Source: Phytoseiulus persimilis
Lineage: Eukaryota > Arthropoda > Arachnida > Mesostigmata > Phytoseiidae
Direction of reading: 5' to 3'
Length of the DNA stretch: 64,000 nt
Assembly (NCBI GenBank): GCA_037576195.1
Contig: CM075101.1
Span: 33,294,001 to 33,358,000 of the forward strand
The notes beneath the pieces are model-generated. The model made no database searches. It was not told where the DNA came from and saw only the letters and a program-made list of their open reading frames with translations. The translations under genes were made by a program, and so were the position numbers. Positions 1 through 11,606 of the stretch are shown here, piece by piece (within the stretch, counting starts at the first letter, position 1; each line of letters begins with the position of its first letter).

Positions 1-1087
1 CCCGGTCACATTGCTCATTCCCGGTCGTGCTCGAAGTAGCTCGAGCCGTGTGATTGTGGAGGCACGTTGTCGGCGCCATGACTGCGAAGGGCCGGCGTGT
101 GTTGCTATGATTTCCCGCCGCTGTTGCTCTGGAGCCCGAGCGGAATGCGCGAGGTTTCCATGTCTCCCTGAGTATCATTTCTCTGACCAGTGGTCGTTCT
201 CAGGAAAACTTGATGAATTGCTCAGCATTTGAACTGCGACGGTTGTCGAACGCGGAAGGCCTCAGTTGTTTTTCCGTCTAGGTAGTTGGGCCATCGCGAA
301 ACAGAAATCGCTAATCAGGTGCCTCCGTTGGCAGTTTGTCGAATTCTATGCTTTAACCTCTATCGAGCACTGTGGACGCGGGCAGAACTCTGCCAGCGAA
401 GCGTCCTGAAGAAGAAAAACTAATCTTAAGGCTTAGCCTCTGATGAACAGCGAGATTTTGTGTTTGTTCGGTGCTCACTCGAAACTCCGGCGGTCATGGA
501 ATTCGTCGGCCAGGTTTGTCCTTTCGAAACAGTGGGAACGATTCAGAAAACTTGCGAACCGGCCGAAAGCTATGGGATATGCATTAGCTCTCGATGATGA
601 AAACCCTCCGCTGACCTGCTGTATTCCTCCCAGCACAATCTGAAAATACTGTTCTGTATTTTTGGAGAGAGCATCGTCAGACTATCCCAACTCAAAGCTC
701 CTCCCTCATGTCGGATGAAGCTGAATCGAGATCTCGGAATACGATACGATTTTCCCAGGCTTTCGATGTTGAGGAGCTCCGACCGCTGTCTGGGTTGCGA
801 ACATCGCTTGGGTGCGTACAGAAGTTCTGGAGAGGATTGGCTTATCGGTGTAGAGACCGATATAACCTACAGCTTGGCCAGACAAGCTTGTCGCGCGACG
901 TAACGGGAGAAATCATCAGTACCCCTGAACTCGTCAACGATAGCCCGACCATCACAAGAGAATCCTGTCCTTGGAATCCGATCCATCCGTCTTCTCTTTC
1001 CGTACGAGGATCACGAGCGAATCGCTCATCCAAACCGTGCAGGAATCTGGAAACTGCTGTAGGGGGCGAAGGCTCGGAATTCAATCA
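1..1087. other. No recognisable gene, upstream of the RRM gene
   Basis: Only short overlapping open frames occur on both strands and none resembles a known family. The stretch probably holds the promoter and 5' UTR of the RNA-binding protein gene that follows. An ATG at 708 opens a 127-codon frame, but it has no good donor that would join it in phase to the RRM exon at 1189. Confidence 0.4.
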
Positions 1088-4000
1088 ATGAATTCATTTT
1101 CATTGAGGGGGTATCAAAGCTAATACTTTCTATCACCATTCGGATCCAGTGATACTGACGAGTCTGACGTGTTCCGTTTATATTTCAGCAAAATGTTCGT
1201 AGGAGGTCTTTCCTGGGACACCACCAAGGAAGGCCTTCAATCGTACTTTTGTCGTTTTGGTGAAATTGTGGACTGCGTCGTGATGACCAACGAACAAGGT
1301 CGTTCCCGAGGGTTCGGATTTGTCACCTTCAAAGATCCTCAGGTGCGTACTCGAGATCGAGAGGAGAAGCGTGAACGATCCGGAATCGGGAGGCGAATCT
1401 TTCAACTTATAATTCTTGATCGCAGGTTGTGCAAGTTGTTTGTCAGGGAGGACCCCATCGAATCGATAACCGAGTCGTGGATCCAAAACCGTGCAATCCG
1501 CGCGGTGGTCCGGGGAAAGGCGGAGGCAAACGAGGACGAGGATATCCTAAGATTTTTGTTGGAGGTCTTCCTACATCATTGACAGAAAATGAACTGAAAA
1601 TGTTCTTCCAGGAACATTACGGAGACGTGAGTTTCATTTTGGGCTCGTCGGACGGGGATCAATTATTCCGATGGATCCGATTATTTCGAGCTGTTTGACC
1701 CCATTATCCCCCCCCCCATGTTGGTTGGTTCCGCAAACAGTCGAGAAGTTGGTCTTGATCTAACGGGAACTTCTCCGTTCAGGTGTTCGAAGTGGTGATC
1801 ATGTACGATCAGGAACGGCGCAAATCGAGAGGTACGTTTCGTCTCTGTCGAGAATTATTCATTCGCCTCAGAGTATTTGATCGATCAGAACAATCAATCG
1901 AAATCGACTTCGCGTCCGAGTGTGCGTCTGCGCGTGTGTGGGCTATTTTCCTCCTCTGTTCCCTGGGACGTCATCTTTCTATTCATCGTAGATAGTGGTT
2001 AACTTGTTGAAGTACGGCCGTGATGTGCTATGAAGCTAAAGTACAGTTAGATACCTTTAGGGACATAGATATACAGTCACTAGGTCCCTAATATTAGCAC
2101 GCAGCCATGTCTGTAATCATAAACTGCGGCCGTCACAGTACTACTTTGACTTAGTTGTCTAGTTGTTCAGACCCTTGTTAACCCTGCTATCTACGTTCCT
2201 CTCTAAGTAGTCGTTATGAGCCATAAGTAACCGACTTGCGATCAAGTTTAGGGAAACAGAGCTCTTTGTTCAAACCTCCATTGTTCCACCGTCTCAAGAA
2301 ATTATCGCCCTCGTGGCACGACAGAAGCTGAATATGGCCAGTCGCAAGAATCCCCCCGCAGGAGTCTGAGAAGCTTTTAGTTCACTAACACTTTCCATTT
2401 AAGACCATAGTTGGGCCGATCTACGGTTTGACAAGGATTCGACACATTCCTAACACGGAATCGATTCCTTGTCCGCTGTCTAAGCTAATTTCCGCCTTAC
2501 GTAAGTTGGTATTTTCTCTTCTTTCTTAGGATTTGGCTTCGTGTCGTTTGAGAACGACGATGCAGTTGACCGCGCTTGTAGGGACCACTACGTTTCCATC
2601 AATGGCAAACAGGTACACATCCAATGCATTTGGAGTCGTCAAGCGTCGAGAGACCAAGGATAAACATTCACAAGTACACACTCGAGTCACGAAGTTTTCT
2701 CTCACCGAAGTCGGAGTTTGGAGTACTTCAAAGTTCTCCACACGAACTCGTTGAGCGGTGATGTTTAATTTCTCTTTGCTTTCACTTTCTCCTCTGAACA
2801 TGCCCCCTATGATTATGATCGTCTTTGAGTTGTTGACTCTCAATGGCTATCCAAGTCAAGTGACGTCCGCCAGCTTGTGCTTGGCTGTCATCACCGATCC
2901 CCGATCTCATCCGAAGACTTGATCTTGAGCTTTTTCAAAATATCGCGACTCCTCTTGTTCTCCTTCGAGAAACTACTCCGAAGTCAATGTGCGAATCAAA
3001 TGGATTCCGCCAATTTGCCTGACGGTTGTATCGTTAACACATCTGCCTGTCAACGGTCTATTCACCCCATTCACCAGTCGCTTCGAAAGCCGATAGTAGT
3101 TTATCTATGATAGTTGGTAGTTGTACTGGCTAAGTAGATAACTACTACACCTGCACAACCTAATTACCGTATTCATCAGAATATCCACCTAAGAGGATGC
3201 GCTGGCTATCATAGGTAGCCTAGCTAATAGCCTATTTAGGTAGGGTTCGAAGATCTTGAAATGGCTCAGATACAAGCGACATCAAACCTAAACATCAAAT
3301 CATTCTATTCTTGTCCTCGATGGGTTGAAAATGTGGCCAACCAGTGTTGCTCTCATTATTTCGCCACTTTCGGAGTCTCGTATCCTTGTGTTGATCCTAA
3401 CATCTGTAATCAGACGCCAGGGATGAATCATCCATAGTCTTGATCGACGTTCGTGGATTCCCGCCCTGATTTCTCATTTCACTCTTCCTCTTCGACTCAT
3501 GTGCAACATCTTGGTCGGAGAAATCTCTTTCTTTTTTCATGGCGTCTGTAACTATCATGAGCCCGTCGCGTATTCTTCGAGTAACTGAGAGTTTTCCGTT
3601 CCTTAGGTTGAGTGCAAGCGCGCACAGCCACGCGATGTGCTTGAGTCTAAGATGGGCGCCAGCCAAGGTGGCCTCAGAGCGCCTGGCGGAGACTTCTATG
3701 CCTACGGCAACCCCGGGCCTCGCGGTCCGCCCCAAGGACCCCCCGGAGATTTCCGAAACGGTAGCTTCGGCGGTTGGGGAGCACCCGCGCAAGAAGGTGA
3801 GACTTTGCTCGACCGTTTTTTTTTTTCGCTGACCCATCGCTCGCTCTGCTGAGAGGGACAGGGTTCACGGCATGTTTCGTATGCATCAAGGCATTCCATA
3901 TTTTTAAAGGACCTCCGACGTATTCGGGAGGATACGGAGGACCCCAAACTGGACCGAGCGGTGCCTGGGGAGGTCACCCTGGAGCCGCCCCGCCGCATAG

Positions 4001-4400
4001 TGGATGGAGCAGCTCTCAAGCTCCCACAAGCTACGCTCCCAGCTACGGTGGACCCGGACCAACCGCTCCGACTGGTACAGCCGGTTATGGGGGGTACGCC
4101 GCCCCGGCAGGAAACTACGGTCCCCCGAGCGGCCCCGGACCTGCTGGTCCTGCACCACCCGCACCGGCTTATGGGGGGTACGGTGCTCCGGGAGGACCTG
4201 CGCCAGCCCCACCGAACGGCTACAACGGAATGGGAGGCAGCTACGGTCAAGATGCGTCTAGTTACGGTCCCACACGCGGCGCCTATGACACATACGGATC
4301 TGCGTACTCAACAGCAGCGGCTCCCGGGACCGAAAGAGCGAACGGAGCTCCTATGGCACCACCTGGAGCTGCCGGTTCCTACCATCCCTACCGGCGATAG
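1088..4400 (+). CDS. DAZAP1: DAZAP1-type RNA-binding protein with two RRMs
   Basis: This is a nuclear/cytoplasmic hnRNP-like protein that binds mRNA and acts in splicing and translation (family knowledge). Exons: 1088-1110 (putative start exon), 1189-1342, 1426-1626, 1783-1831, 2530-2612, 3607-3796 and 3910-4400. All junctions are GT..AG and in phase, giving about 396 residues against 407 in human. RRM1 is at about residues 9-85 (RNP2 KMFVGGL, RNP1 RGFGFVTF). RRM2 is at about 100-175 (RNP2 KIFVGGL, RNP1 GFGFVSF). The linker carries DPKPCNPRG, a family signature. The rest is rich in Gly, Pro, Tyr and Ala and ends in HPYRR, the same end as vertebrate DAZAP1, which separates it from Musashi and hnRNP A/B. 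The first exon is the weakest part: ATG at 1088, seven codons and a phase-2 donor at 1111 before a 78-base intron. A more distant start exon outside the window is possible. Confidence 0.9.
2613..3606 (+). other. Largest intron of the DAZAP1 gene
   Basis: This 994-base intron is over ten times longer than most others in the gene. It has a GT donor at 2613 and a pyrimidine-rich acceptor ending at 3606. I see no gene in it. Around 3110-3250 there are many short CTA/TAG words with partial dyad symmetry. Confidence 0.6.
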
Positions 4401-5860
4401 ATTCGGCTCGTAGGTGTGCCTAGGTAGCGCGGTAGGTACAGGCTATCGACCGGGAGCGAGGAGGAAGAGGAGGAGACGTCACATAAAACACATCGACAAC
4501 TACTGCTAACAACATCACGACAAAATAACTCAGAGGAACCACGGAAACAGACGCTCATCGGGCCAATCCAGCTGCCGTCCATCAGGTCATCCTAGATTCC
4601 CGCGGAGAGGGATTCCCTCCGAGCCGTTGTGTCTACAAACCGACTGACGTGAATCCGAGATGTCTAGGTGGAACTTTGAGAGATAGGCAGCCTTCAGAAA
4701 AAGCTACTCTGAATCAGGGGTCTCGAATTCCCATGTTAATGGACCGAATATTCGAGTCCGAATAAGTCGTCCTCTGTGACCGCTCCTCCACGTAGTGCAA
4801 GCAGCGAGAGAATTTGAGTCGAGTCAAGGAGACGGAAGAATAGAGATAGAAGCGACGTGTTCATTCATAAACATGAGACGAAAAAATGATACGATAAGTA
4901 TAGAACGAGAGATTTCAGTTGATGTCAATGCAGAGCTAATTCTCAAGCGAGGTTAGAAATTAGGACAGCCGACTCTGGTTTGTGTATCCAATGATGATTA
5001 CTTAGATTAGATATTCGGGTGAGCATCAAATACAGTAGAACAATACGTGTTAAACTCACTTTCATGATGTACACGGGCAGAGAACGTGAGCGTGCCCGCC
5101 GGGGCTCGGACATGACTCGGCTTTAACATAAATATCTCTGGAGCTTATTCGGTGAACTCGACTCGATCAAGGGAATACGAGAGATATCATGCAGATGTGT
5201 GTAGAAAATCATAAATTGACATCTCTGGAGAAGAGGATGATGTAATGTGTGAGAAAATGGAGCTTCCTCAATTTTTCAGGAAATGACTGTTTTTCCTCGG
5301 GAACCTCAAGATTTTGTGCCGCGATTCAAATCAAATAAACGACGAGAACATCAAAGTATACATTGTGTTCCTTATCGGGCAGGCTAATAATGAGAATCTC
5401 CGGAGAAGGTCGTCTTCCAATCGGCCTTTACTTTGTTCGAAAAACCCTCTGGAGCGAATTGGAATGCATGTTCTCGGAGAATTCGTTATCTGAGAGGATG
5501 AGTTCAAGCTATTGCTCCGTGCATTGAGTGTAGAAACTCCGTTTGATGAACGGTTCCGATCGATGACAACATGCATTGGCTCTCGAAATTCGAAAATGTT
5601 TCCCCGGTGGTAACGGAAGAGCTATCAGCAGTCAGGAATCCGAACCGCGGAGCGATATGAGGAGACGCACGGGACTCCTATGAGATACGGTTCAATGATG
5701 AGTCGCAGACCGAACGACGCCAAATTAGCTTGAGTGACCAGAATCTCAATTAGGGATTGAACTAATTGAGTTCGTTGGAGACAATTATTCTCACGCCACA
5801 TCTTCATCGAGGATTTGATTCTCAAAGAGGACAGCCAGTCACCCTTCCGTCATTGCTGAG
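4401..5860 (+). other. DAZAP1 3' UTR and short intergenic gap
   Basis: From the TAG at 4398-4400 to the AATAAA at 5334 the sequence has no sustained coding frame and turns AT-richer, as expected of a 3' UTR of roughly 950 bases. From 5340 to 5860 nothing is recognised. Upstream exons of the ionotropic receptor, such as an amino-terminal domain, would be expected here or in the preceding tract but were not found. Confidence 0.45.
5334..5339 (+). terminator. Candidate polyadenylation signal of DAZAP1
   Basis: This is a canonical AATAAA and the first I noticed downstream of the DAZAP1 stop codon. Its use is inferred from position only. Confidence 0.35.
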
Positions 5861-5868
5861 TACTGAAC

Positions 5869-7827
5869 ATGAGTCGCTGGAACGGAACTCATCTGCGCTT
5901 CGTGTGTATGCCTTACGTAAGTGAATATACCTCAATTTTCTTCTGGAGAACGGTCGCAAGCTCTGGATAACTGTTGATCACAGTTCTGATCGGAAATCCG
6001 TCCTTGTCACCGTGGTCTCGAACTCGTTGACAGTTCCCTCCATACGTGGTCAGCTACACCGATCATGAAACTGGAAGAATCCGTCTATATGGTCTCATCG
6101 GCTCCCTCATCTCGAATATCACGAGCGCCATGGGAATTACTTATGAGACATTGCCGCCGCCGGACGGGGAATACGGGGGAGCTGATCCAGATCCGGAGAA
6201 ATTCACCGGCATGCTGCGATCGGTCAGTTGTATTGTTTCCAAATCTTGTTGACTGGAGAATGTGGGAGAGGAGACCAGACGTCTCGAGCTCTCGGAGATG
6301 AATTCGCTCTCATTGCGGAGCCTTACCATACCAACACAAACTTCCGAATCTAGGTTTACCAAAAAGAAGCGGATATCGCGGTTTCTGGTTTCTTCCCGAA
6401 TATAGACATCTTCAACCACATGCACTACACGCCGTGCGTTTTCACGACTTCCACAGCTCTCTGGACGGGTACGTCGGTTTCGCGTTAGGACGCATCGTTC
6501 CGAAAATCCGCACATGCAACAACTGAGTACTTCCCGCATGATAATAATCAGAGTGCTCAGACAAGGGATGCAGCTTCCATTCTCGAAAGAATTCCATTCA
6601 AAGGTATGAAGAAAGCATTCGAAACTCGTCCGACACCCTATGTGAACGCGTTCGATTCCACAACATGGTGCTTCATTGCCGCGTCAATGGTCATCCTGAC
6701 GTCGCTCTGTTCCGCGGAGGACGTTTTAGCATACGGCAAACAATTGAGATTCAGTCTCGCGGTCGAAAATCTACTGTCAACTCTCCAATCGTTGCTCCAA
6801 GAGGCGACGAAGAACAGGTGAAACGTTTTCTCCGATGCGCCTTTCAGATAGTACGCATTTCAGCCGCTCAGTACTTGTCGAGCCAGAGGAAGTATTTCAG
6901 ATACTCGTCGAACACGGGAAGGTTCCTGGGCGGCGCGTGGATGCTCGCTACCTACGTTCTGATGCAGTATTTCAGTGGAGATCTAAAGGCGAATTCGGTC
7001 GTACGTTCGCCCACTCTGCGGATCAACACTCTGGAAGATCTGTACGAAAATCGTCGCACTCACAAGGTGACGAATAAGTTTTATCCCGTCCTCCGCGTAT
7101 CGAAACAATTATTCACCTTCATAGGTGGAATGAGTGCCGTAGTGCTGAAAGGGATATTGGGGCAGGTCCTGTATCCGAAAGACACTCCGGTTCACGATGA
7201 GCTCAAGGCGATTCGAGGACCATTGAAGAGGAAAGTGGATTTGGTCCTGCGCGAAGGTGTCGGTTTGACGCTACATCAGATCTACTTCTCGAACTGGTTG
7301 GAAGTGGTCTGCGAAGGGAAAGCTGTGCTGACCGGGGAAAATTTCGCCGCACGGCATCTGATCAGCGGCTTGTGCTGGAAAACGGACAACTTCTATCATT
7401 TAGCTGATGAAAGTTTCGAGAAGCGCTATTTCTCCATGGTGATGGGTATGCTCGATATTCCGCGATTGAGACATTATCGGACACACCCGTCGAAAAAATA
7501 AATGAATATCTTCATTTCTCAGGAGCACATCTCCCTAAGAGTCTGAGAGACGAAATCAACCGTCGGATCTCGATTGTGTTCTCAATGGGAGTGCCTTTCA
7601 CGACATCTCGCGATCTCGAACCAAGAGGACTAAACTGCTTGGTGACCGGCCAGAAAAAATTCTTCGCAATAGAAGCCCTGACATTCGCTGACGTATCGTT
7701 CTCCTTTATTTCGCATTTCATTCTTCTATCGGGCTGCACTGCGGCTCTGTTTTCTGAAATGCTCTTCGCGTGCCTATCGCGCGTTGCGCATTGCGATCGG
7801 TCGAGTCTCCCGATGTCTCGGAGTTAG
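5869..7827 (+). CDS. Divergent ionotropic receptor (IR, iGluR-related)
   Basis: This is a ligand-gated channel of the chemosensory IR family. Exons: 5869-5916 (perhaps from 5861 if spliced), 6034-6222, 6354-6468, 6574-6817, 6901-7445 and 7523-7827. All junctions are in phase and the model has about 481 residues. Landmarks in order: S1 start with FPPYVVSY and PPPDGEYG; EADIAVSGFF, the position of the iGluR proton/ligand lobe; first membrane segment around WCFIAASMVILTSL; pore helix NLLSTLQSLLQE; segment GRFLGGAWMLATYVL followed by YFSGDLKANS, where iGluRs have SYTANLAAF; INTLEDL opening S2; the terminal pre-TM motif LPKSLRDEINRRI; and a last membrane helix ending in F-S-E. The S1 arginine that binds glutamate in iGluRs is not apparent, as in many divergent IRs. 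No amino-terminal LIVBP domain or signal peptide was found, so a 5' exon may be missing. A possible cryptic intron at 7067-7124 would break the frame and was not used. Confidence 0.85.
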
Positions 7828-7957
7828 TCCATTTCGTTTCGACTTTTTGCCTTGAAAATGGAGGCGTTCGTGCTGGATTCCGATCGACCGGAATATTTTC
7901 GCGATGAAACGGATGGACGAGGGCTCTACTCTTGAGCGAACGTTTTCAAGCTCTCGG

Positions 7958-7963
7958 AATAAA
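7958..7963 (+). terminator. Candidate polyadenylation signal of the IR gene
   Basis: AATAAA lies 131 bases after the TAG that ends the last IR exon. Another AATAAA overlaps positions 7496-7501, but that lies inside an intron of the model. Confidence 0.4.
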
Positions 7964-8572
7964 TATTCATGTATATCGTTTCCGCTCCTCTTACTACGCG
8001 TGGTGTCGACTGTCACGAGAAACGGAGTGCTCGTTACGAGGGCATCGGCTTGATTTCGTGCCGCAGGGAGAATTCGATCGTAGTTTATAGTGCCTGTACC
8101 ATGGCACAGCCGAGAAGATAACACTCGCGCGTTGGGTTCGAGTCGGAGAGTAACGAGTATTGACCAATTGAGAATTGTGCATCAGCAATGAGAGCGAGCG
8201 CTTCAGTCAGTACTGAATAGAACGCGCCTCAGAGACACCTCCCAGACGCCCGATCCCAGGAATGCGGATTGCGTCAAAGCTGATTACATCCGTCGAACGG
8301 TATTCCACATTTGTGAGAAAGGTTGCACTCACAGAACGGGACATCTGCAGTCTCGTCGCGAGGTTTCTATTCTTCAGCGGGCGGATAAGAAACAGAACAA
8401 TACCGGGGAACCCCGAAGTTCCACGTTTATCCATTGGATCGGCGCGACTGACACATATGTAGTACATAGTCTTTCAACTTTTCTGTTTCTGCGGAGTTTC
8501 TCCACATCAAGACGAGATCATCCAAGGAAAGCCGTCCACATGAGTTTCTGTCTCGTTCAGGCTGAACTTCAG

Positions 8573-9389
8573 AGTCTGAAATCGCCCACATACGTTCTGC
8601 GGTTCGTTCACTCGAAGATCGCAGCCACGCTCTGAGAGATCACATGCAAAGCTTCCGTGATGTTCTCGTGGCCATCGAGGTGAAGGGCCGACCACGGAGA
8701 AAATTTACTGAAGAGCATCTCGAGGCTCTGATTCATGGTAGAGTATATGTCCATTTCAAGCTCGGATCCCGCGTCAGAAAAAAAATAGAGGAGGGGGATA
8801 TTATTCTCCCTCCGTCTAGGGCGCCAGATTCAATGACAGATTCCGACTGTGGATTCCCAATGCGAGCCGCAGTTATCTGAAGGAAAGTATAAGCTGAGTA
8901 ATGGGCTCGATGAGAATAGCAATTCGATTATTCTAGAGCATCTCCGTCGACAACAAAGGTTCGCAATTGCTTTGAAATGTAATTTTCTCATCAGGGTTTT
9001 GACACCTACTTCAAGAGGCCTGTAAGGTGAGCTGAACACAGATTTCTCGCGCGAGACCCTCGGAAGCGAATACGTATCTATTGTGTCAGGATAAAATATA
9101 CTGAAGCTAGTACCTCGCAAGCGAAGGGGTCCATCCTGTCTTCAGAAACTTGAACCCTCCTCCAGTTGCTGATTTACTTCCTCGAGAGCTCTAGCAGCGA
9201 TTCTGGGGTCCTGACACTACCGGGTAGACGACGCGACATTAGAATCTAGTTCACCACCATTCCCCATTTGAGCCATGTAGTTGACAGCCTCGCTCGACTG
9301 GAAGATCATTCTGAGGGTCCTGGTTGAAGGCAGAGTCGTTTCAAGTTGGAAGGAAAATGGCACGCAATTCGTTAGATGCCCACTGTATG
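8573..9389 (+). CDS. Possible two exons of an unrecognised gene
   Basis: Exon 8573-8737 is preceded by AG at 8571-8572 and followed by a GGTAGAG donor. It encodes a helix-prone, charged stretch (around RSLEDRSHALRDHMQSFRDV and TEEHLEALIH). It ends one base into a codon. Exon 9288-9389 follows an ACAG acceptor, needs exactly two bases to complete that codon, encodes SLDWKIILRVLVEG and a basic/aromatic tail, and ends at a GGTGAGG donor, again one base into a codon. The matching phases and signals are the only support. I do not recognise the protein and found no matching next exon. Confidence 0.22.
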
Positions 9390-9576
9390 GTGAGGAATCG
9401 GATGGCTTCCCTCACATGGCGAACAGAGGTTTCCCGCGACATCAGGGTGCCATGGTCTTATTTGATGACCGTCGAATCCCGTAGGTGAAGAAATTTGCAG
9501 ATGGCAGACTTTCCGTGCCTCGAACCTGCCCCATAACAAATTTTTAATTTGACGAGCTCCGCAAATAACGAGATGG

Positions 9577-9808
9577 TCAGTTAACGAGCTTTGCACGTAA
9601 CGACCTCGGCAGATACAGAAAACAGCAAATAACGAACCATGAGGATTCCACGTCTAGGAGTCTTGAGTGCGGTTGATCATGCAAAGAGGAACTGAAGTCG
9701 AGGGTCCCGCGGAAGCTGCAGAAGCGTTCCATTGCGAGCTGGATCAAGCTCGTTATCTGATAAGCTCGTGACATGGGAAGTGCAATATCTGCCAAGCTCG
9801 TTATCTGA
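9577..9808. repeat. Cluster of short direct and inverted repeats
   Basis: The 16-mer CAAGCTCGTTATCTGA occurs exactly at 9745-9760 and 9793-9808. A near-perfect inverted copy (TCAGTTAACGAGCTTT) lies at 9577-9592, and shorter TAACGA words occur at 9566, 9598 and 9630. The arrangement resembles the ends of a small decayed transposon or a diverged satellite. Confidence 0.5.
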
Positions 9809-10904
9809 GACAGTTCTGGGGGAAATGAAATCGAGAAAGAAAGGTTCGCTATCAGCGTTAATTCGGGCCATTTTACTTCCTCGTTTGATCGCTTTATACT
9901 CGAATGAGAATTCGGCTATGAGCGAACTAGCGAAGGCAGGGTTCCCTGGGTCCGATGTTCCTTGCATTTTGGCCTTCCGTAGCGGCTCATATCAATGAGA
10001 ATCTAGCGGAAGAAAATATTCGCTCAGAAAAAACTGTGTCGCACGATCGACCCTGAGATAGATATAGACACCATACTGCAAAACAGATAGATGCAAAACC
10101 CATAGACTCAGACGACCTCCGAGACTAGGAAAGAGAAAACACCACCGTCAATGCTTGAACCAGGCGTTGAACGAGAGGGGTAAGGTCCCCGGTAAGTGCC
10201 GAATGGCGCCGGCCAATGAGAAGCTTCTTTCTAAGAAAGCAGTGTTCCAACTGCAGGGAAACGAGCCGTATTTCCCTGGAAATGCCGTGTTCTCCAAGGT
10301 GTGGCGTATTACTCAGTGCCTCGTCACGCTCTATCTGGACTGAATGGGTGCTAATAACGCGAAGGATACAATGTTTCAGAAAAGCAGACAATGAGGCGTC
10401 AGAGACTAGAATGATTCCCATTAACCGAGAAGTTTGGTGCCAATGTAGCCGTGATCTGTTGTCCGACTGGTTATCGTGACTTTCGCCTCAAGTTCTACGT
10501 GAGAGCGGTGTTGACAGGGAGGGAAAAAACTGTCGGTAAGCAAACTTCGTCTACCGGTCTCGTTGTGAAGGGGTCAACTCCATATGGCATCGCTCTTTCC
10601 TCGAGCGCTACCGATGATTCATCTGCAGATTCTCCGAGGAAGTATCGTTCCTGCCCGACACACTCCTGTCGGTCGCCGACCGTCGAACGGAACTGGTTCA
10701 GAATCTACGATGGAGAGTGGGACCAAGCTGAAGCTCTGGTCCCAATGCTTCATCTGAGGAATTCGCCAATCAATCGATTACTGGGAGGACTTGAATCACA
10801 ATATGTCGAATCGCTGCATTCGAATTCGATAGGGAATTTCCAAGCTTCATTTTACTGTCGACGTTTGGCTGTTCTTGCAGAACGTTGTTGGCCTTGGAAA
10901 AGAG

Positions 10905-10912
10905 TATAAAAA
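10905..10912 (+). promoter_or_regulatory. TATA box of the small secreted protein gene
   Basis: TATAAAAA lies 79 bases before the start codon at 10984. That spacing fits a transcription start near 10935 and a 5' UTR of about 50 bases. Tight TATA promoters are typical of strongly or tissue-specifically expressed arthropod genes such as secreted products. Confidence 0.55.
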
Positions 10913-10983
10913 GACACGTCCTGCCTGTCGTGGAGAGCTGTAGTGAGCAGAAGTGAGGTCACTCTCGCTCTGAGACGTCTGAA

Positions 10984-11606
10984 ATGAAATCATATCCGAT
11001 TGTTTTCGCTCTGGCTCTTGTGCTCATCGCCACAGAAGCTCTGGATGACTGTACCCGTCAGAACATGCTGACTGAAAATCTCGTGGATGATCCCGTCTTC
11101 AAACAATGCGATGGAGCGTTAGTGAACTACTTTGCCCGACAACAAGGATTGACCGCCAACGATATCCGCTATGTGATCGGAAAGACTACAGTGAGATTCT
11201 ATTGCCTGACTCGTTGATGAGAGTTTTTCAATGACTTCGGCATGATTTCTCGTGCACTTGTGTGAAGGAGCGCAGTTTTTTTCTGGAATAATTCGAATCT
11301 CAGTCTGTGTTTCTTCTGCCGAGAACGACGTTTCGGCCAATGTTGAGCTCGGGGCAGCGGCGTTCCGGGGTAGGGCTAAGCGAGGAGGACTGAAATGCAT
11401 GTGTGCGCAAGTACGTCAACCGATAACCTGTTCCCTCTCCATTCCAGGAGTCCTCCATCGGATCTCAGATACTCGCTGAGGACCAGAAATCCGGCAAATG
11501 CCTAGTTGCTGTCGTTGAAAGCGTTCCTCGCAGTCCCCCTAGGGTCACCTCCTTGTGTGCTCTGCCTTTGCCATGTCCAGAGAACCCTGCCTATGATAAA
11601 TGTTGA
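10984..11606 (+). CDS. Small secreted six-cysteine protein, unknown family
   Basis: Two exons, 10984-11190 and 11448-11606, join in phase 0 (donor GTGAG, acceptor CCTCTCCATTCCAG) to give 121 residues. Residues 1-19 form a clear signal peptide: a basic start, then VFALALVLIA, with cleavage likely after the alanine before LDDC. The mature chain has six cysteines (in the contexts DDC, KQC, GKC, SLC, LPC and a terminal DKC), enough for three disulfides, and a proline-rich tail. It is preceded by a well-placed TATA box and is convergent with INTS14. If exon 1 is not spliced it stops after nine more codons, giving a shorter 77-residue product. I do not recognise the family. Secretion is inferred from the leader. 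A salivary, defence or cuticle role is possible but not shown. Confidence 0.6.

Larger units (their letters stand above)
7964..10904. other. Intergenic tract with weak coding hints
   Basis: No known family was recognised. On the plus strand a frame without ATG stays open from about 8261 to 8637, and two phase-compatible exons (8573-8737, 9288-9389) are listed separately; at most one of these readings can be right where they overlap. A repeat cluster lies at 9577-9808. The ORF at 10451-10909 overlaps the promoter of the secreted protein gene and looks like chance. Confidence 0.35.

Noticed and set aside
2057..2091. 8-base inverted repeat TTAGGGAC/GTCCCTAA in a DAZAP1 intron
   Set aside because: It is short, with a 19-base loop, and expected by chance in a window this size.
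3961..4413. 150-codon plus-strand ORF
   Set aside because: It is the wrong frame of the last DAZAP1 exon. The true frame is the Gly/Pro/Tyr-rich one that ends HPYRR.
7067..7124. Possible 58-base intron inside IR exon 5
   Set aside because: Donor and acceptor words are present, but removal puts a stop directly in frame, while the unspliced frame stays open and aligns through S2.
8131..8150. GGTTCGAGTC, a tRNA B-box-like word
   Set aside because: No A box at the right distance and no cloverleaf could be drawn. The same holds for GGGTTCGAAG at 3244.
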